DNA from: Micromonospora sp. MH99
GTDB lineage: Bacteria > Actinomycetota > Actinomycetes > Mycobacteriales > Micromonosporaceae
DNA length: 40,312 bases
Assembly: GCF_021442385.1 (NCBI RefSeq)
Contig: NZ_MUZA01000059.1
Coordinates: 1-40,312, forward strand
Direction of reading: 5' to 3'
Shown: piece after piece, positions 1-7,514 of the stretch
How the letters are laid out: every line of letters starts with the position of its first letter
Numbering within the stretch: position 1 is the stretch's first letter
Translations under genes and position numbers: made by a program
The notes under the pieces: model-generated
The model's input: the letters and a program-made list of their open reading frames with translations, nothing else
The model's database searches: none
Told to the model about the DNA's origin: nothing

Positions 1-1
1 G

Positions 2-163
2 CCGCGCCCGCGCCGGCTGCCGGCCGTGGCCCGCGTCGGCGGCGCCGTCGCGGTGCAGGTCGCCGGTCGGGTACGTCTGGTGCGCCCCGCCGCGCGTCCG
101 CCCGCCCACGTTGGCGGGCCCAAGCCGGATGCGGCAGGATCGGCGACATGGATCTCGGACTGA
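2..163 (+). CDS. Possible 3' end of an unidentified gene (partial)
   Basis: The frame starting at base 2 stays open from the window edge to a TGA at 161-163. Nearly every codon up to about base 110 ends in G or C, as expected of coding DNA in this genome. The encoded tail alternates short hydrophobic and arginine-rich stretches and matches no family I can name. It would overlap the next gene's start by 16 nt. The antisense frame in the same register is also open with G/C-rich third positions, so strand is uncertain. The sequence left of the window would settle it. Confidence 0.3.
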   Translation, partial: PRPRRLPAVARVGGAVAVQVAGRVRLVRPAARPPAHVGGPKPDAAGSATWISD

Positions 164-909
164 CCGACCGGGTGTACGTGCTCACCGGCGCCTCCCGCGG
201 CCTGGGCTACGCGACGGCGCAGTGCCTGGTCGCCGACGGCGCGCGAGTGGTGCTCTCGGCCCGCGACACCGACGCCGTCGACGCCGCCGCCGAAGCGCTG
301 GGTGGCCCGGACCGGGCCGTCGGAGTCGCCGCCGACCTGGCCGACCCGCAGACCCCGGAGCGGCTGGTCGCGGCGGCCCGCAAGCACTTCGGCCGGATCG
401 ACGGCGCGCTCATCTCGGTCGGCGGCCCGCCCGCCGGCACCGCGGCGTCGATCACCGACGAGCAGTGGCGGCACTCCTTCGAGACCGTCTTTCTGGGCAC
501 CGTCCGCGCGGCGCGCACCGTCGCCGCCGCTCTGCCCGACGGTGGCGCGATCGGGCTGGTGCTCTCCACCTCGGCGCGCGGCCCGGTGCCCGGCCTCGGC
601 ATCTCCAACGGCCTGCGGCCCGGCCTGGTCGGCGTCGCCAAGGACATCGCCGACGACTACGGCCCGCGTGGCGTACGCGTGGTCGGCCTGCTGCCCGGCC
701 GGGTCCTGACCGACCGCAACCGGGAGCTGTTCGCCGCCACCGGCGACCCCGAGCGCGCCCGCGCCGAGGCGGAGGCGAGCATCCCGCTGCGCCGCCTCGG
801 CGACCCGGCCGAGTTCGGGCGGGTGGCCGCGTTCGTGCTCTCCCCCGCCGCCAGCTACCTGACCGGCCTCACCGTCCCGGTCGACGGCGGCGCGCTGCGC
901 GGCCTGTGA
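148..909 (+). CDS. SDR-family oxidoreductase with a non-canonical active site
   Basis: This 253-residue protein has the Rossmann fold of a short-chain dehydrogenase/reductase. The nucleotide-binding motif TGASRGLG lies at residues 13-20, an acidic patch follows beta-3, and the C-terminus carries the usual SDR segment PVDGGALRG. The expected catalytic Ser is present at about 140. Where classical SDRs carry YxxxK, this protein reads SNGLR, so Tyr is replaced by Ser153 and Lys by Arg157. I recall related actinobacterial and proteobacterial SDRs with an SNxLR motif, so this may be a real subfamily. Substrate is unknown. The ATG at 148 has a -10-like CAGGAT seven bases upstream and no clear ribosome binding site, so it may be leaderless. 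Its stop overlaps the glycosylase start (GTGA). Confidence 0.85.
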   Translation: MDLGLTDRVYVLTGASRGLGYATAQCLVADGARVVLSARDTDAVDAAAEALGGPDRAVGVAADLADPQTPERLVAAARKHFGRIDGALISVGGPPAGTAASITDEQWRHSFETVFLGTVRAARTVAAALPDGGAIGLVLSTSARGPVPGLGISNGLRPGLVGVAKDIADDYGPRGVRVVGLLPGRVLTDRNRELFAATGDPERARAEAEASIPLRRLGDPAEFGRVAAFVLSPAASYLTGLTVPVDGGALRGL

Positions 910-1553
910 CAGCGGGCGCTCCGACACCCGGCGAGGGCGGCCGAGGCGGGGATGTGCCGACCGCGCTGGGAGGTCGCACGGGTGCCGCGCATCCACGACC
1001 GAGCAAGGCGGACCTGGCCGCCGCCACCGACCGGACCATCCCGGACGTGCTCGCGCCGGCGCTGTCGGTGCTCTTCGTCGGGATCAACCCGGGCCTGTGG
1101 TCGGCCGCCACCGGCTGGCATTTCGCCCGGCCCGGCAACCGGTTCTGGCCGGCGCTGCACCTGGGCGGGTTCACCGCCCGGCTGCTGCACCCGAGCGAAC
1201 AGGACGAGCTGCCGGCCCTCGGGCTCGGCATCACCAACATGGCCGCCCGGGCCAGCGCCCGCGCCGACGAGCTGACCGCCGAGGAACTGCTCGACGGCGC
1301 CGCGATCCTGACCGACAAGGTGACCCGGTACCGGCCGCGCTGGGTGGCGGTGGTCGGGGTGACCGCGTACCGGATCGGCTTTCAGCGGCCGAAGGCGGCC
1401 TTCGGGCCGCAGCCGGAGTCGCTGGCCGGTGCCCGGCTGTGGGTGCTGCCGAACCCGAGTGGACTGAACGCGCACTTCACGCCGGTGACGCTGGGCGCGG
1501 CGTTCGCCGAGCTGCGCGAGGCGACCGGCCTGCCGGACCGTCGTCCGACCTGA
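906..1553 (+). CDS. mug: Mismatch-specific DNA glycosylase (Mug/TDG family)
   Basis: This protein of about 215 residues belongs to the uracil-DNA glycosylase superfamily, family 2 (Mug/TDG). These enzymes remove uracil or thymine opposite guanine and ethenocytosine as the first step of base excision repair. The GINPG motif at residues 59-63 holds the catalytic-type Asn, and the NPSGLN motif at about 183-188 is the minor-groove wedge typical of Mug. The GTG start at 906 overlaps the preceding stop by 4 nt (GTGA), indicating translational coupling with the SDR gene. The first 40 or so residues are low-complexity and poorly diagnostic, so a downstream start cannot be excluded. The gene converges on the ABC exporter across a palindromic element. 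Confidence 0.88.
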   Translation: MTAGAPTPGEGGRGGDVPTALGGRTGAAHPRPSKADLAAATDRTIPDVLAPALSVLFVGINPGLWSAATGWHFARPGNRFWPALHLGGFTARLLHPSEQDELPALGLGITNMAARASARADELTAEELLDGAAILTDKVTRYRPRWVAVVGVTAYRIGFQRPKAAFGPQPESLAGARLWVLPNPSGLNAHFTPVTLGAAFAELREATGLPDRRPT

Positions 1554-1564
1554 CGCCGCCTGCC

Positions 1565-1645
1565 GTTGATCGACTCGACTTCCTGGAAGTCGGCCTGTCG
1601 ACGCGGCCGGGACACCCCGATTTCCAGGAACCGGAGTCGATCAAC
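1565..1645. repeat. Nested palindromic element, 35-bp imperfect arms
   Basis: Two 35-nt arms (1565-1599 and 1611-1645) form an imperfect inverted repeat around an 11-nt spacer. The outer 12 bp, GTTGATCGACTC against GAGTCGATCAAC, are perfect. Each arm contains its own small palindrome, TTCCTGGAA in one and TTCCAGGAA in the other. The element sits between the convergent ends of the glycosylase (+) and the ABC exporter (-), so it could act as a bidirectional terminator. The nested design looks more like a dispersed REP/MITE-type element than a simple terminator. I believe similar sequences recur in Micromonospora intergenic DNA, but that is recollection. Confidence 0.8.
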
Positions 1646-1655
1646 CGATCATCGG

Positions 1656-3644
1656 TCAGTTGGCGGCGGCGGGTGGCATCGCCTCGTCGGCGACGTACGT
1701 GCCCAGGGGCATGACCACCGGTTCGGGGCCGGTCGCGTCCACGAAGGGCCGGGGCGAGTCGGCGACCGCGAACTGGGTGCGGTACAGCTCGGCGTAGAGC
1801 CCGCCGACAGCGACCAACTCGTCGTGGCGGCCCCGCTCGACGATCCGCCCGCCGTCGAGCACGAGGATCTGGTCGGCGTCGCGGACTGTGGAGAGCCGGT
1901 GCGCGATCACCAGGGCGGTACGCCCGGCCAGCGCCACCGACAGCGCCCGCTGCACGGCCGCCTCGCTCTCCGAGTCCAGGTGTGCGGTCGCCTCGTCGAG
2001 GATCACGATCGACGGGGCCTTGAGCAGCAGCCGGGCGATGGCGATGCGCTGCTTCTCGCCGCCGGAGAAGCGGTAGCCCCGCTCCCCCACCGTGGTGTCC
2101 AGCCCGTCGGGCAGCGACCGGACGAGGTCGGCGACCTGGGCGCCGGCGAGCGCCGCCCAGATCTCGTCGTCGGTGGCGTCCGGCTTGGCGTACCGCAGGT
2201 TCTCGGCGATCGTCTCGTGGAACAGGTGCGAATCCTGGGTGACGACGCCGATCTCGTCGCGCAGGGAGGCGAGCGTCGCGTCGCGCACGTCGGTCCCGCC
2301 GACCAGCACCTGGCCGTCGGTGACGTCGTAGATGCGGGAGATGAGCATGGACAGCGTCGACTTGCCGGCGCCGGACGGGCCGACGAGGGCGACCATCTGC
2401 CCCGGCTCGACGCTGAACGAGACGCCCTTGAGCACCGGCTCGTTGACGGTCCGGTCGAGGGTGGCGACCTCTTCCAGCGAGGCGAGGGAGATCTCGGCGG
2501 CGCTCGGGTAGCGGAACCGCACGTCACGGAAGTCGACGCGACCGTTGCCGCGGGGAACCGGCACCGCGTCGGGCTTCTCGACGATGCCCGGCTGCAGGTC
2601 GAGCACCTCGAAGACCCGGTCGAAGGAGACCAGGGCGCTCATCACGTCCACCCGGACGTTGGAGAGCGCGGTGAGCGGCCCGTACAGCCGCGTGAGCAGC
2701 AGCGCGAGGGTCACCACGGTGCCCGCGCTGACGCCGCCGGTGACGGCGAGCCAACCGCCGAGGCCGTAGGTGAGTGCCTGCGCCAGCGAGGCGACCAGCA
2801 GCATCGCCACGAAGAACGTCCGGGAGTACATGGCGGACTGGATGCCGATGTCACGCACCCGCTCGGCCCGGTCGGCGAAGCGGCGGGCCTCGATCTCGGG
2901 CTGGCCGAACAGCTTCACCAGCAGCGCCCCGGCCACCCCGAACCGCTCGGTCATGGTCGCGCTCATCTTGGCGTCGAGGTTGTACGCCTCCCGGGTGATG
3001 TCGGCCAGCCGCCGTCCGACCCGTCGGGCCGGGATGATGAAGATCGGGAGCAGCACCAGCGAGAGGGCGGTGATCTGCCAGGAGAGGGTGAACATCACCG
3101 CGGCGGTGAGGACCAGTTGGATGACGTTGCTGACCACACCGGACAGGGTGGAGGTGAACGCCCGCTGGGCGCCGAGAACGTCGTTGTTGAGGCGGCTGAC
3201 CAGGGCCCCGGTCTGGGTGCGGGTGAAGAACTGCAACGGCATCCGCTGCACGTGGTCGTAGACCCGGGTGCGCAGGTCGAGGATGATGCCCTCGCCGATG
3301 CGGGCCGAATACCACCTCTGGGCCAGGGACAGCAGCGCGTCGGCGACGGCCAGACCGGCGATGAACAGGGCCAGCTTGACCACGAGCCGGCCGGCCTCGC
3401 TGCCGCCCCGGTTGATGGCGTTGATGACGTCACCGGCGAGCACCGGCGTCGCCACGCCGATGATGGCGGCCAGCACCACGGTGGCCAAAAAGACGATGAT
3501 GTCGCGCCGGTAGGGCTGGGCGAAGGCCACGATGCGGCGGGCCACGCCGTGCTTGAGCCGGTGGGTGGAGACCTCGTCGCGGTTACGCATCGACCGGAGC
3601 ATGCTCCACCCGGCCATGCCACCGCCGGACATCGGGTTGGACAC
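1656..3644 (-). CDS. ABC exporter, fused permease and ATPase
   Basis: This 662-residue half-transporter of the multidrug/lipid exporter type probably works as a dimer in the cytoplasmic membrane. The N-terminal half (about residues 45-330) has six predicted membrane segments. The ATPase domain follows: Walker A GPSGAGKST at 422-430, Q-loop Gln470, signature FSGGE at 527-531, Walker B IVILDE at about 546-551 and H-loop His582. An insert of about 20 residues (382-403) separates the first ATPase strand from the segment before Walker A. I recall this insert from other actinobacterial members. The start is GTG at 3644, directly preceded by a strong GGAGGTGAG ribosome binding site. The substrate cannot be read from sequence, and no binding protein or second half-transporter lies nearby. 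Confidence 0.9.
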   Translation of the reverse strand: MSNPMSGGGMAGWSMLRSMRNRDEVSTHRLKHGVARRIVAFAQPYRRDIIVFLATVVLAAIIGVATPVLAGDVINAINRGGSEAGRLVVKLALFIAGLAVADALLSLAQRWYSARIGEGIILDLRTRVYDHVQRMPLQFFTRTQTGALVSRLNNDVLGAQRAFTSTLSGVVSNVIQLVLTAAVMFTLSWQITALSLVLLPIFIIPARRVGRRLADITREAYNLDAKMSATMTERFGVAGALLVKLFGQPEIEARRFADRAERVRDIGIQSAMYSRTFFVAMLLVASLAQALTYGLGGWLAVTGGVSAGTVVTLALLLTRLYGPLTALSNVRVDVMSALVSFDRVFEVLDLQPGIVEKPDAVPVPRGNGRVDFRDVRFRYPSAAEISLASLEEVATLDRTVNEPVLKGVSFSVEPGQMVALVGPSGAGKSTLSMLISRIYDVTDGQVLVGGTDVRDATLASLRDEIGVVTQDSHLFHETIAENLRYAKPDATDDEIWAALAGAQVADLVRSLPDGLDTTVGERGYRFSGGEKQRIAIARLLLKAPSIVILDEATAHLDSESEAAVQRALSVALAGRTALVIAHRLSTVRDADQILVLDGGRIVERGRHDELVAVGGLYAELYRTQFAVADSPRPFVDATGPEPVVMPLGTYVADEAMPPAAAN

Positions 3645-3746
3645 CGCTCACCTCCGGGTCGTCGGGTGGACCACACACGTCAGGTCAATTCTCCCGACGA
3701 CTCTGACAACCTCGGTCGTAACCCGGATCTTCCCGTACGGTCCTTA

Positions 3747-4514
3747 CTATTCTCCGCGGCCGGCCAGATCCCGCAGGCGGCGGGTCTGTGCCTCCCGCTC
3801 GGCGCGCTGCTGGTCGGCGTGCGACCGCCCCGCCGCGCCGGCGAGCAGGGCCTTGATCTCCACCACCGCGTCGCGGGGCCCGGCCAGCAGGCCCGCGGTC
3901 AGGTCACGGACCGCGCCATCCAGCTCCGCCGGCGGTACGACAAGAGTGGCCAGGCCGATCCGGTCCGCCTCGGCGGCGTCCAGCCGGCGGCCGGTCGCGC
4001 AGATCTCCAGCGCCCGGGAATAGCCGACCAGCTCGACGAGGCGCTTGGTGCCGGCCAGGTCGGGCACGAGCCCGAGCGTCACCTCGGCCATCGACAACTT
4101 CGCGTCGGCGGCCAGGATCCGCAGGTCACAGGCCAGAGCGAGTTGGAAACCCGCGCCGATCGCGTGCCCCTGCACTGCGGCCACCGAGATGACGTCCGGC
4201 CGGTGCAGCCAGGTGAAGCCGGCCTGGAACTCGGCGATCCGGTCGGCGCACTCCTGCTCGGGCAGCGTGGCCAGCTCGGCGAACGACCCCGGGCCGGATG
4301 CGCCAGCCACCGCGAGGTCGAGGCCGGCGGAGAACGCACGCCCCTCGCCACGCAGCACCACCACCCGGACGTCGCCGGGCAGGTCGCGAGAGAAGTCGCT
4401 CATCGCGCGCCACATCGCCGGCGTCTGGGCATTGAGCACGTCGGGCCGGCACAACGTCACCGTGGCAACCGGCCCGTCGCAGGTCAGCCGAACCCCGGTC
4501 GCCTCGGCGGTCAC
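3747..4514 (-). CDS. Enoyl-CoA hydratase/isomerase (crotonase) family protein
   Basis: This protein of about 255 residues has the crotonase fold, which handles acyl-CoA thioesters. The oxyanion-hole segments are visible: FSAGLDLA near residues 61-68 and GHAIGAGFQLALACD near 116-130. SMAEVTLGLVPDLAG follows, with Glu144 and Asp152 where hydratase/isomerase catalytic residues usually sit. The GTG at 4514 was chosen because an upstream in-frame start at 4586 would run into the neighbouring HTH gene. No strong ribosome binding site precedes it. It may be co-transcribed with the HTH gene, 46 nt upstream. The exact reaction is not determinable, since crotonases also include dehalogenases and decarboxylases. 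Confidence 0.85.
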   Translation of the reverse strand: MTAEATGVRLTCDGPVATVTLCRPDVLNAQTPAMWRAMSDFSRDLPGDVRVVVLRGEGRAFSAGLDLAVAGASGPGSFAELATLPEQECADRIAEFQAGFTWLHRPDVISVAAVQGHAIGAGFQLALACDLRILAADAKLSMAEVTLGLVPDLAGTKRLVELVGYSRALEICATGRRLDAAEADRIGLATLVVPPAELDGAVRDLTAGLLAGPRDAVVEIKALLAGAAGRSHADQQRAEREAQTRRLRDLAGRGE

Positions 4515-4560
4515 CGGGCTGCCCGGGGCGCGGCGCTGGTGAACGACGCGAAGGGGCGGG

Positions 4561-4788
4561 TCACGCCTTCTTGCGGCGCCGGGCACCGCCGCGCTGACGC
4601 AGCTGAACCCCGGACTCGGTGAGCACTCGGTGGATGAACCCGTAGGAACGGCCGGTCGAGGCCGCCAGCGCGCGGATGCTCTCCCCCGACGTGTACCGCT
4701 TTACCAGGTCCTTGGCGAGCGTCTGACGCTCGGCTCCGACGATCCGGCGACCCTTCTCAGTGCTGGTGGCTGTGCCAGTGGCTGCCAT
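4561..4788 (-). CDS. Small helix-turn-helix DNA-binding protein
   Basis: This is a basic 75-residue protein. The region from about residue 39 to 62 (SIRALAASTGRSYGFIHRVL) has the pattern of a helix-turn-helix of the resolvase/sigma-like type, with a recognition helix rich in Ser, Tyr and Arg. The tail RQRGGARRRKKA is strongly positive and would bind DNA non-specifically. I recall close homologues as conserved hypothetical HTH proteins across actinomycetes, but I know of no assigned function. The start is ATG at 4788 with GAGGA about 8 nt upstream. It is divergent from the CadD-like gene across a 212-nt spacer, so it might regulate itself or that gene. That is inference. Confidence 0.75.
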   Translation of the reverse strand: MAATGTATSTEKGRRIVGAERQTLAKDLVKRYTSGESIRALAASTGRSYGFIHRVLTESGVQLRQRGGARRRKKA

Positions 4789-4987
4789 GCTGTGTCCTCA
4801 CGTCCCAGACTGTGCGGTTCGGATACGGTCCCACCTATTAGACCGCCTCGGACGATCATGCGCCAGATATCAACTCTTCGCCAACCGACACGCTATGCAA
4901 TGTCAGCTTCCCGATAGAGTGATCCTCGCGATCGGCCCCGGCGCATCGTCCGGAAGGGCCACCGCCGCGCGGCGACGCCTCGACCCG

Positions 4988-4993
4988 TACGCT
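4988..4993 (+). promoter_or_regulatory. Putative -10 element of a leaderless promoter for the CadD-like gene
   Basis: TACGCT fits the actinobacterial -10 consensus TANNNT and ends exactly 7 nt before the GTG start at 5001. No Shine-Dalgarno sequence is present before that start. This predicts a transcript beginning at or next to the start codon. No convincing -35 is visible. Confidence 0.4.
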
Positions 4994-5000
4994 CCCGGGC

Positions 5001-5600
5001 GTGATCGACCTGCTGGGCACCGCGGCCGGAGCGGCGGTGGTCTTCGCCGCCACCGACATCGACGACATCGTCATCCTCACGCTGTTCTTCGTGGCGGCCC
5101 GCACCACCGGCCGGCCCCGCACCTCGCAGATCGTCGCGGGCCAGTACCTGGGAATCGGCGCGCTCGCGCTGGCCAGCGCGGTGGTCGCCGCCGGGTTGCT
5201 GGTCGTACCGGACCCGTGGACCGGGCTGCTCGGCCTGCTGCCGATCGCGTTGGGCATCCGCGCGCTGCGCGGCGCGGACGATGACGAGCCGGCCACTGTC
5301 GTCAGCGGGACACTCGGCGTGGCCGGGGTGACCATCGCCAACGGCGCCGACAACGTGGCCGTCTACGTACCCGTGTTCCGGGCTCTCGGCCCCGGCGACA
5401 GCGCGGTCTTCCTGCTGGTCTTCGTCGTGTTCGTCGGCCTGTGGTGCGCCGCCGCGGCCTGGCTGGGTGGACACCGCAGGGTGGTACGCCTGGTGGAGCG
5501 CGCCGGCCACTGGCTGGTGCCGGCCATCTTCGTCGCCATCGGCGTGGTGATCCTGGTCAGCTCCGGCGTGCTCGGCCGGCTGGTCGACCTGCTGGGCTGA
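5001..5600 (+). CDS. CadD-like cadmium resistance/cation transporter family protein
   Basis: This 199-residue membrane protein belongs to the cadmium resistance transporter (CadD) family, related to the LysE superfamily. About six hydrophobic segments cover most of its length. The acidic motif TDIDDIVIL near residues 18-26 and the second acidic segment ANGADNVAVYVP near 114-125 are the family's paired signatures in the membrane. Known members export cadmium or other cations. Here the ion is not known, and no metal-responsive regulator such as CadC lies beside it. The GTG start has a -10 box 7 nt upstream and no ribosome binding site, suggesting a leaderless mRNA. The gene converges on the ABC-F gene. 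Confidence 0.8.
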   Translation: MIDLLGTAAGAAVVFAATDIDDIVILTLFFVAARTTGRPRTSQIVAGQYLGIGALALASAVVAAGLLVVPDPWTGLLGLLPIALGIRALRGADDDEPATVVSGTLGVAGVTIANGADNVAVYVPVFRALGPGDSAVFLLVFVVFVGLWCAAAAWLGGHRRVVRLVERAGHWLVPAIFVAIGVVILVSSGVLGRLVDLLG

Positions 5601-5611
5601 GGCCCGGCGCG

Positions 5612-5665
5612 GCGGTCAGGCCAGCTCGACCAGTACGGCCCTGCGGTCAGGCCAGCTCGACCAGT
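5612..5665. repeat. 23-bp direct repeat duplicating the 3' end of the ABC-F gene
   Basis: The 23 bases at 5643-5665 cover the last codons and stop of the ABC-F gene on the minus strand. They recur exactly at 5612-5634, 31 bases downstream of the stop in its own direction. The second copy would again encode the LVELA ending followed by a stop. It looks like a short tandem duplication between the convergent CadD-like and ABC-F genes. Confidence 0.85.
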
Positions 5666-7251
5666 TCGAGGAGGTCGTCGCTCCAGGCGTCCTCGTCGCC
5701 GTCGGGCAGCAGGATCGCGCGGTCGGGCTTGAGCGCGAGCACCGCGCCCGGGTCGTGCGTGACCAGCACGATGGCGCCCGGGTAGTTGGCGATCGCGTCG
5801 AGCACCTGCTCGCGGCTGACCGGGTCGAGGTTGTTGGTCGGCTCGTCGAGCAGCAGCACGTTGGCGCCGGAGCAGACCAGGGTGGACAGCGCCAGCCGGG
5901 TCTTCTCGCCGCCCGAGAGCACCCCGGCCGGCTTGTTCACGTCGTCGCCGGAGAACAGGAACGCACCGAGGATCTTGCGCAGGTCGGTGTCGGACTGCTC
6001 GACGGCGGCGGCGCGCATGTTCTCCAGCACCGTCCGCTCCACGTCAAGCGTCTCGTGCTCCTGGGCGTAGTACCCCAACCGCAGCCCGTGCCCCGCGTGC
6101 ACCTCGCCCGTGTCCGGGGTGAGCAGCCCGCCGAGCATCCGCAGCAGCGTCGTCTTGCCAGCGCCGTTGAGCCCGAGGATGGCCACCCGGGAACCACGAT
6201 CCACCGCGACGTTGACGTCGGTGAAGATCTCCAGCGAGCCGTACGACTTGGACAGGCCGGTCGCGGTGAGCGGCGTCTTGCCACACGGGGCGGGGCTGGG
6301 GAAGCGCACCTTGGCCACCCGGTCGGCGACGCGAACCTCCTCCAGGCCCGAGATCAGCTTCTCGGCGCGGCGCGCCATGTTCTGCGCGGCGACGGTCTTG
6401 GTGGCCTTGGCCCGCATCTTGTCGGCCTGCGCCATCAACGCGCCGGCCTTCTTCTCCGCGTTGGCCCGCTCCCGGCGGCGGCGGCGCTCGTCGGTCTCGC
6501 GGGCCTCCAGGTACGCCTTCCAGCCCAGGTTGTAGACGTCGATCACGGACCGGGTGGCGTCGAGGAACCAGACCTTGTTGACCACCGACTCCAGCAGCGC
6601 GCCGTCGTGGGAGATCACGATGAGGCCGCCCTTGTGGTTGGCGAGGAAGCCCCGCAACCAGGTGATCGAGTCCGCGTCGAGGTGGTTCGTCGGCTCGTCG
6701 AGCAGCAGGATGCCGCCGCCGTTCTCACCGGCGTCGCGGAACAGGATCCGGGCCAGCTCGATGCGCCGGCGCTGACCGCCGGAGAGAGTGCCGATGGTCT
6801 GGGCGAGCGCGCGGTCCGGCAGCCCCAGGTTGGCGCAGATGCGAGCGGCCTCGGCCTCGGCCGCGTACCCGCCCAGGGCGGCGAACTGGTCCTCCAGCGC
6901 GCCGTAGCGGCGGACCAGCTTGTCGCTGGCGTCCTCGGCCAGTTGGGCCTCGATCTCCTTCATCTGGGACATCAGCACGTCCAGGCCACGGGCGGAGAGC
7001 ACCCGGTCGCGGCCGGTGACCTCCAGGTCGCCGGTGCGCGGGTCCTGCGGGAGGTAGCCGATGGCGCTGCGCTGGTCGATCTGCCCGCCGTACGGCTGCC
7101 CCTCGCCGGCGAGCACCTTCAGGGTGGTGGTCTTGCCGGCGCCGTTGCGGCCGACCAGGCCGATCCGGTCACCGGGCTGCACGCGCAGCGTGGTGTCGGA
7201 CAGCAGGATCCGGGAGCCGGCGCGCAACTCCAGGCCGGTGGCAGTGATCAT
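5647..7251 (-). CDS. ABC-F family ATPase (ribosome-associated, Ettā-like)
   Basis: This 534-residue soluble protein has two ATPase domains and no membrane segments, the layout of ABC-F proteins. ABC-F proteins bind the ribosomal E-site to control translation or to dislodge antibiotics. Domain 1 has Walker A GRNGAGKTT at 34-42, signature LSGGQ and Walker B LLLDEPTNHLD. A charged Arg/Lys/Ala-rich linker follows. Domain 2 has NGAGKTT, signature LSGGE and LLLDEPTNNLD. Sequence alone does not say whether it confers antibiotic resistance or is a housekeeping factor. The start is ATG at 7251 with a weak ribosome binding site. The leader contains a stable stem-loop about 50 nt upstream, and the 3' end is duplicated downstream. 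Confidence 0.88.
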   Translation of the reverse strand: MITATGLELRAGSRILLSDTTLRVQPGDRIGLVGRNGAGKTTTLKVLAGEGQPYGGQIDQRSAIGYLPQDPRTGDLEVTGRDRVLSARGLDVLMSQMKEIEAQLAEDASDKLVRRYGALEDQFAALGGYAAEAEAARICANLGLPDRALAQTIGTLSGGQRRRIELARILFRDAGENGGGILLLDEPTNHLDADSITWLRGFLANHKGGLIVISHDGALLESVVNKVWFLDATRSVIDVYNLGWKAYLEARETDERRRRRERANAEKKAGALMAQADKMRAKATKTVAAQNMARRAEKLISGLEEVRVADRVAKVRFPSPAPCGKTPLTATGLSKSYGSLEIFTDVNVAVDRGSRVAILGLNGAGKTTLLRMLGGLLTPDTGEVHAGHGLRLGYYAQEHETLDVERTVLENMRAAAVEQSDTDLRKILGAFLFSGDDVNKPAGVLSGGEKTRLALSTLVCSGANVLLLDEPTNNLDPVSREQVLDAIANYPGAIVLVTHDPGAVLALKPDRAILLPDGDEDAWSDDLLELVELA

Positions 7252-7302
7252 CTCGTGGGACTCGCTCTCGGGGTCTGGAAGGCTGACTCAGGGCACGCGA
7301 AA

Positions 7303-7331
7303 GCGCCGGCGGGCGGTGGGCCCGTCGGCGC
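7303..7331 (-). promoter_or_regulatory. Stem-loop in the leader of the ABC-F gene
   Basis: Arms at 7303-7314 and 7320-7331 (12 bp with one mismatch, 5-nt loop) form a GC-rich hairpin about 52 nt upstream of the ABC-F start. A -10-like TACACT on the minus strand lies further upstream near 7370. Some ABC-F resistance genes are controlled by leader attenuation, so this could be an attenuator. No poly-U tract follows, and nothing else supports regulation. Confidence 0.35.
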
Positions 7332-7514
7332 GGGGCGGTTCAGCCTTCGCAGCGCGGCACGGGGACAAGTGTACCGGGGCGCGGTCGAGCGGCCGGGCCG
7401 GATTACCAATCAAGATCATCGGGTACCGGATCGCCTGTCCGGACCCCGTCCGGCACTGAAGCGATAAAACGACATACACCAGACATTCACCGGCATACGG
7501 CGATCGGGGTCAGC

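Noticed and set aside
1566..4622. Very long plus-strand open frame (about 1000 codons) antisense to the ABC exporter and crotonase
   Set aside because: It is antisense to two well-recognised genes. Its translation is a Gly/Asp/Val/His-rich string typical of the complement of GC-rich codons, with no domain.
4856..5353. 165-codon minus-strand frame antisense to the CadD-like gene
   Set aside because: Ser/Ala/Pro-rich shadow translation of a membrane protein gene on the opposite strand.
7288..7479. 63-codon minus-strand frame as an independent gene
   Set aside because: It has no ribosome binding site and no family resemblance. It is kept only as part of the possible ABC-F leader.
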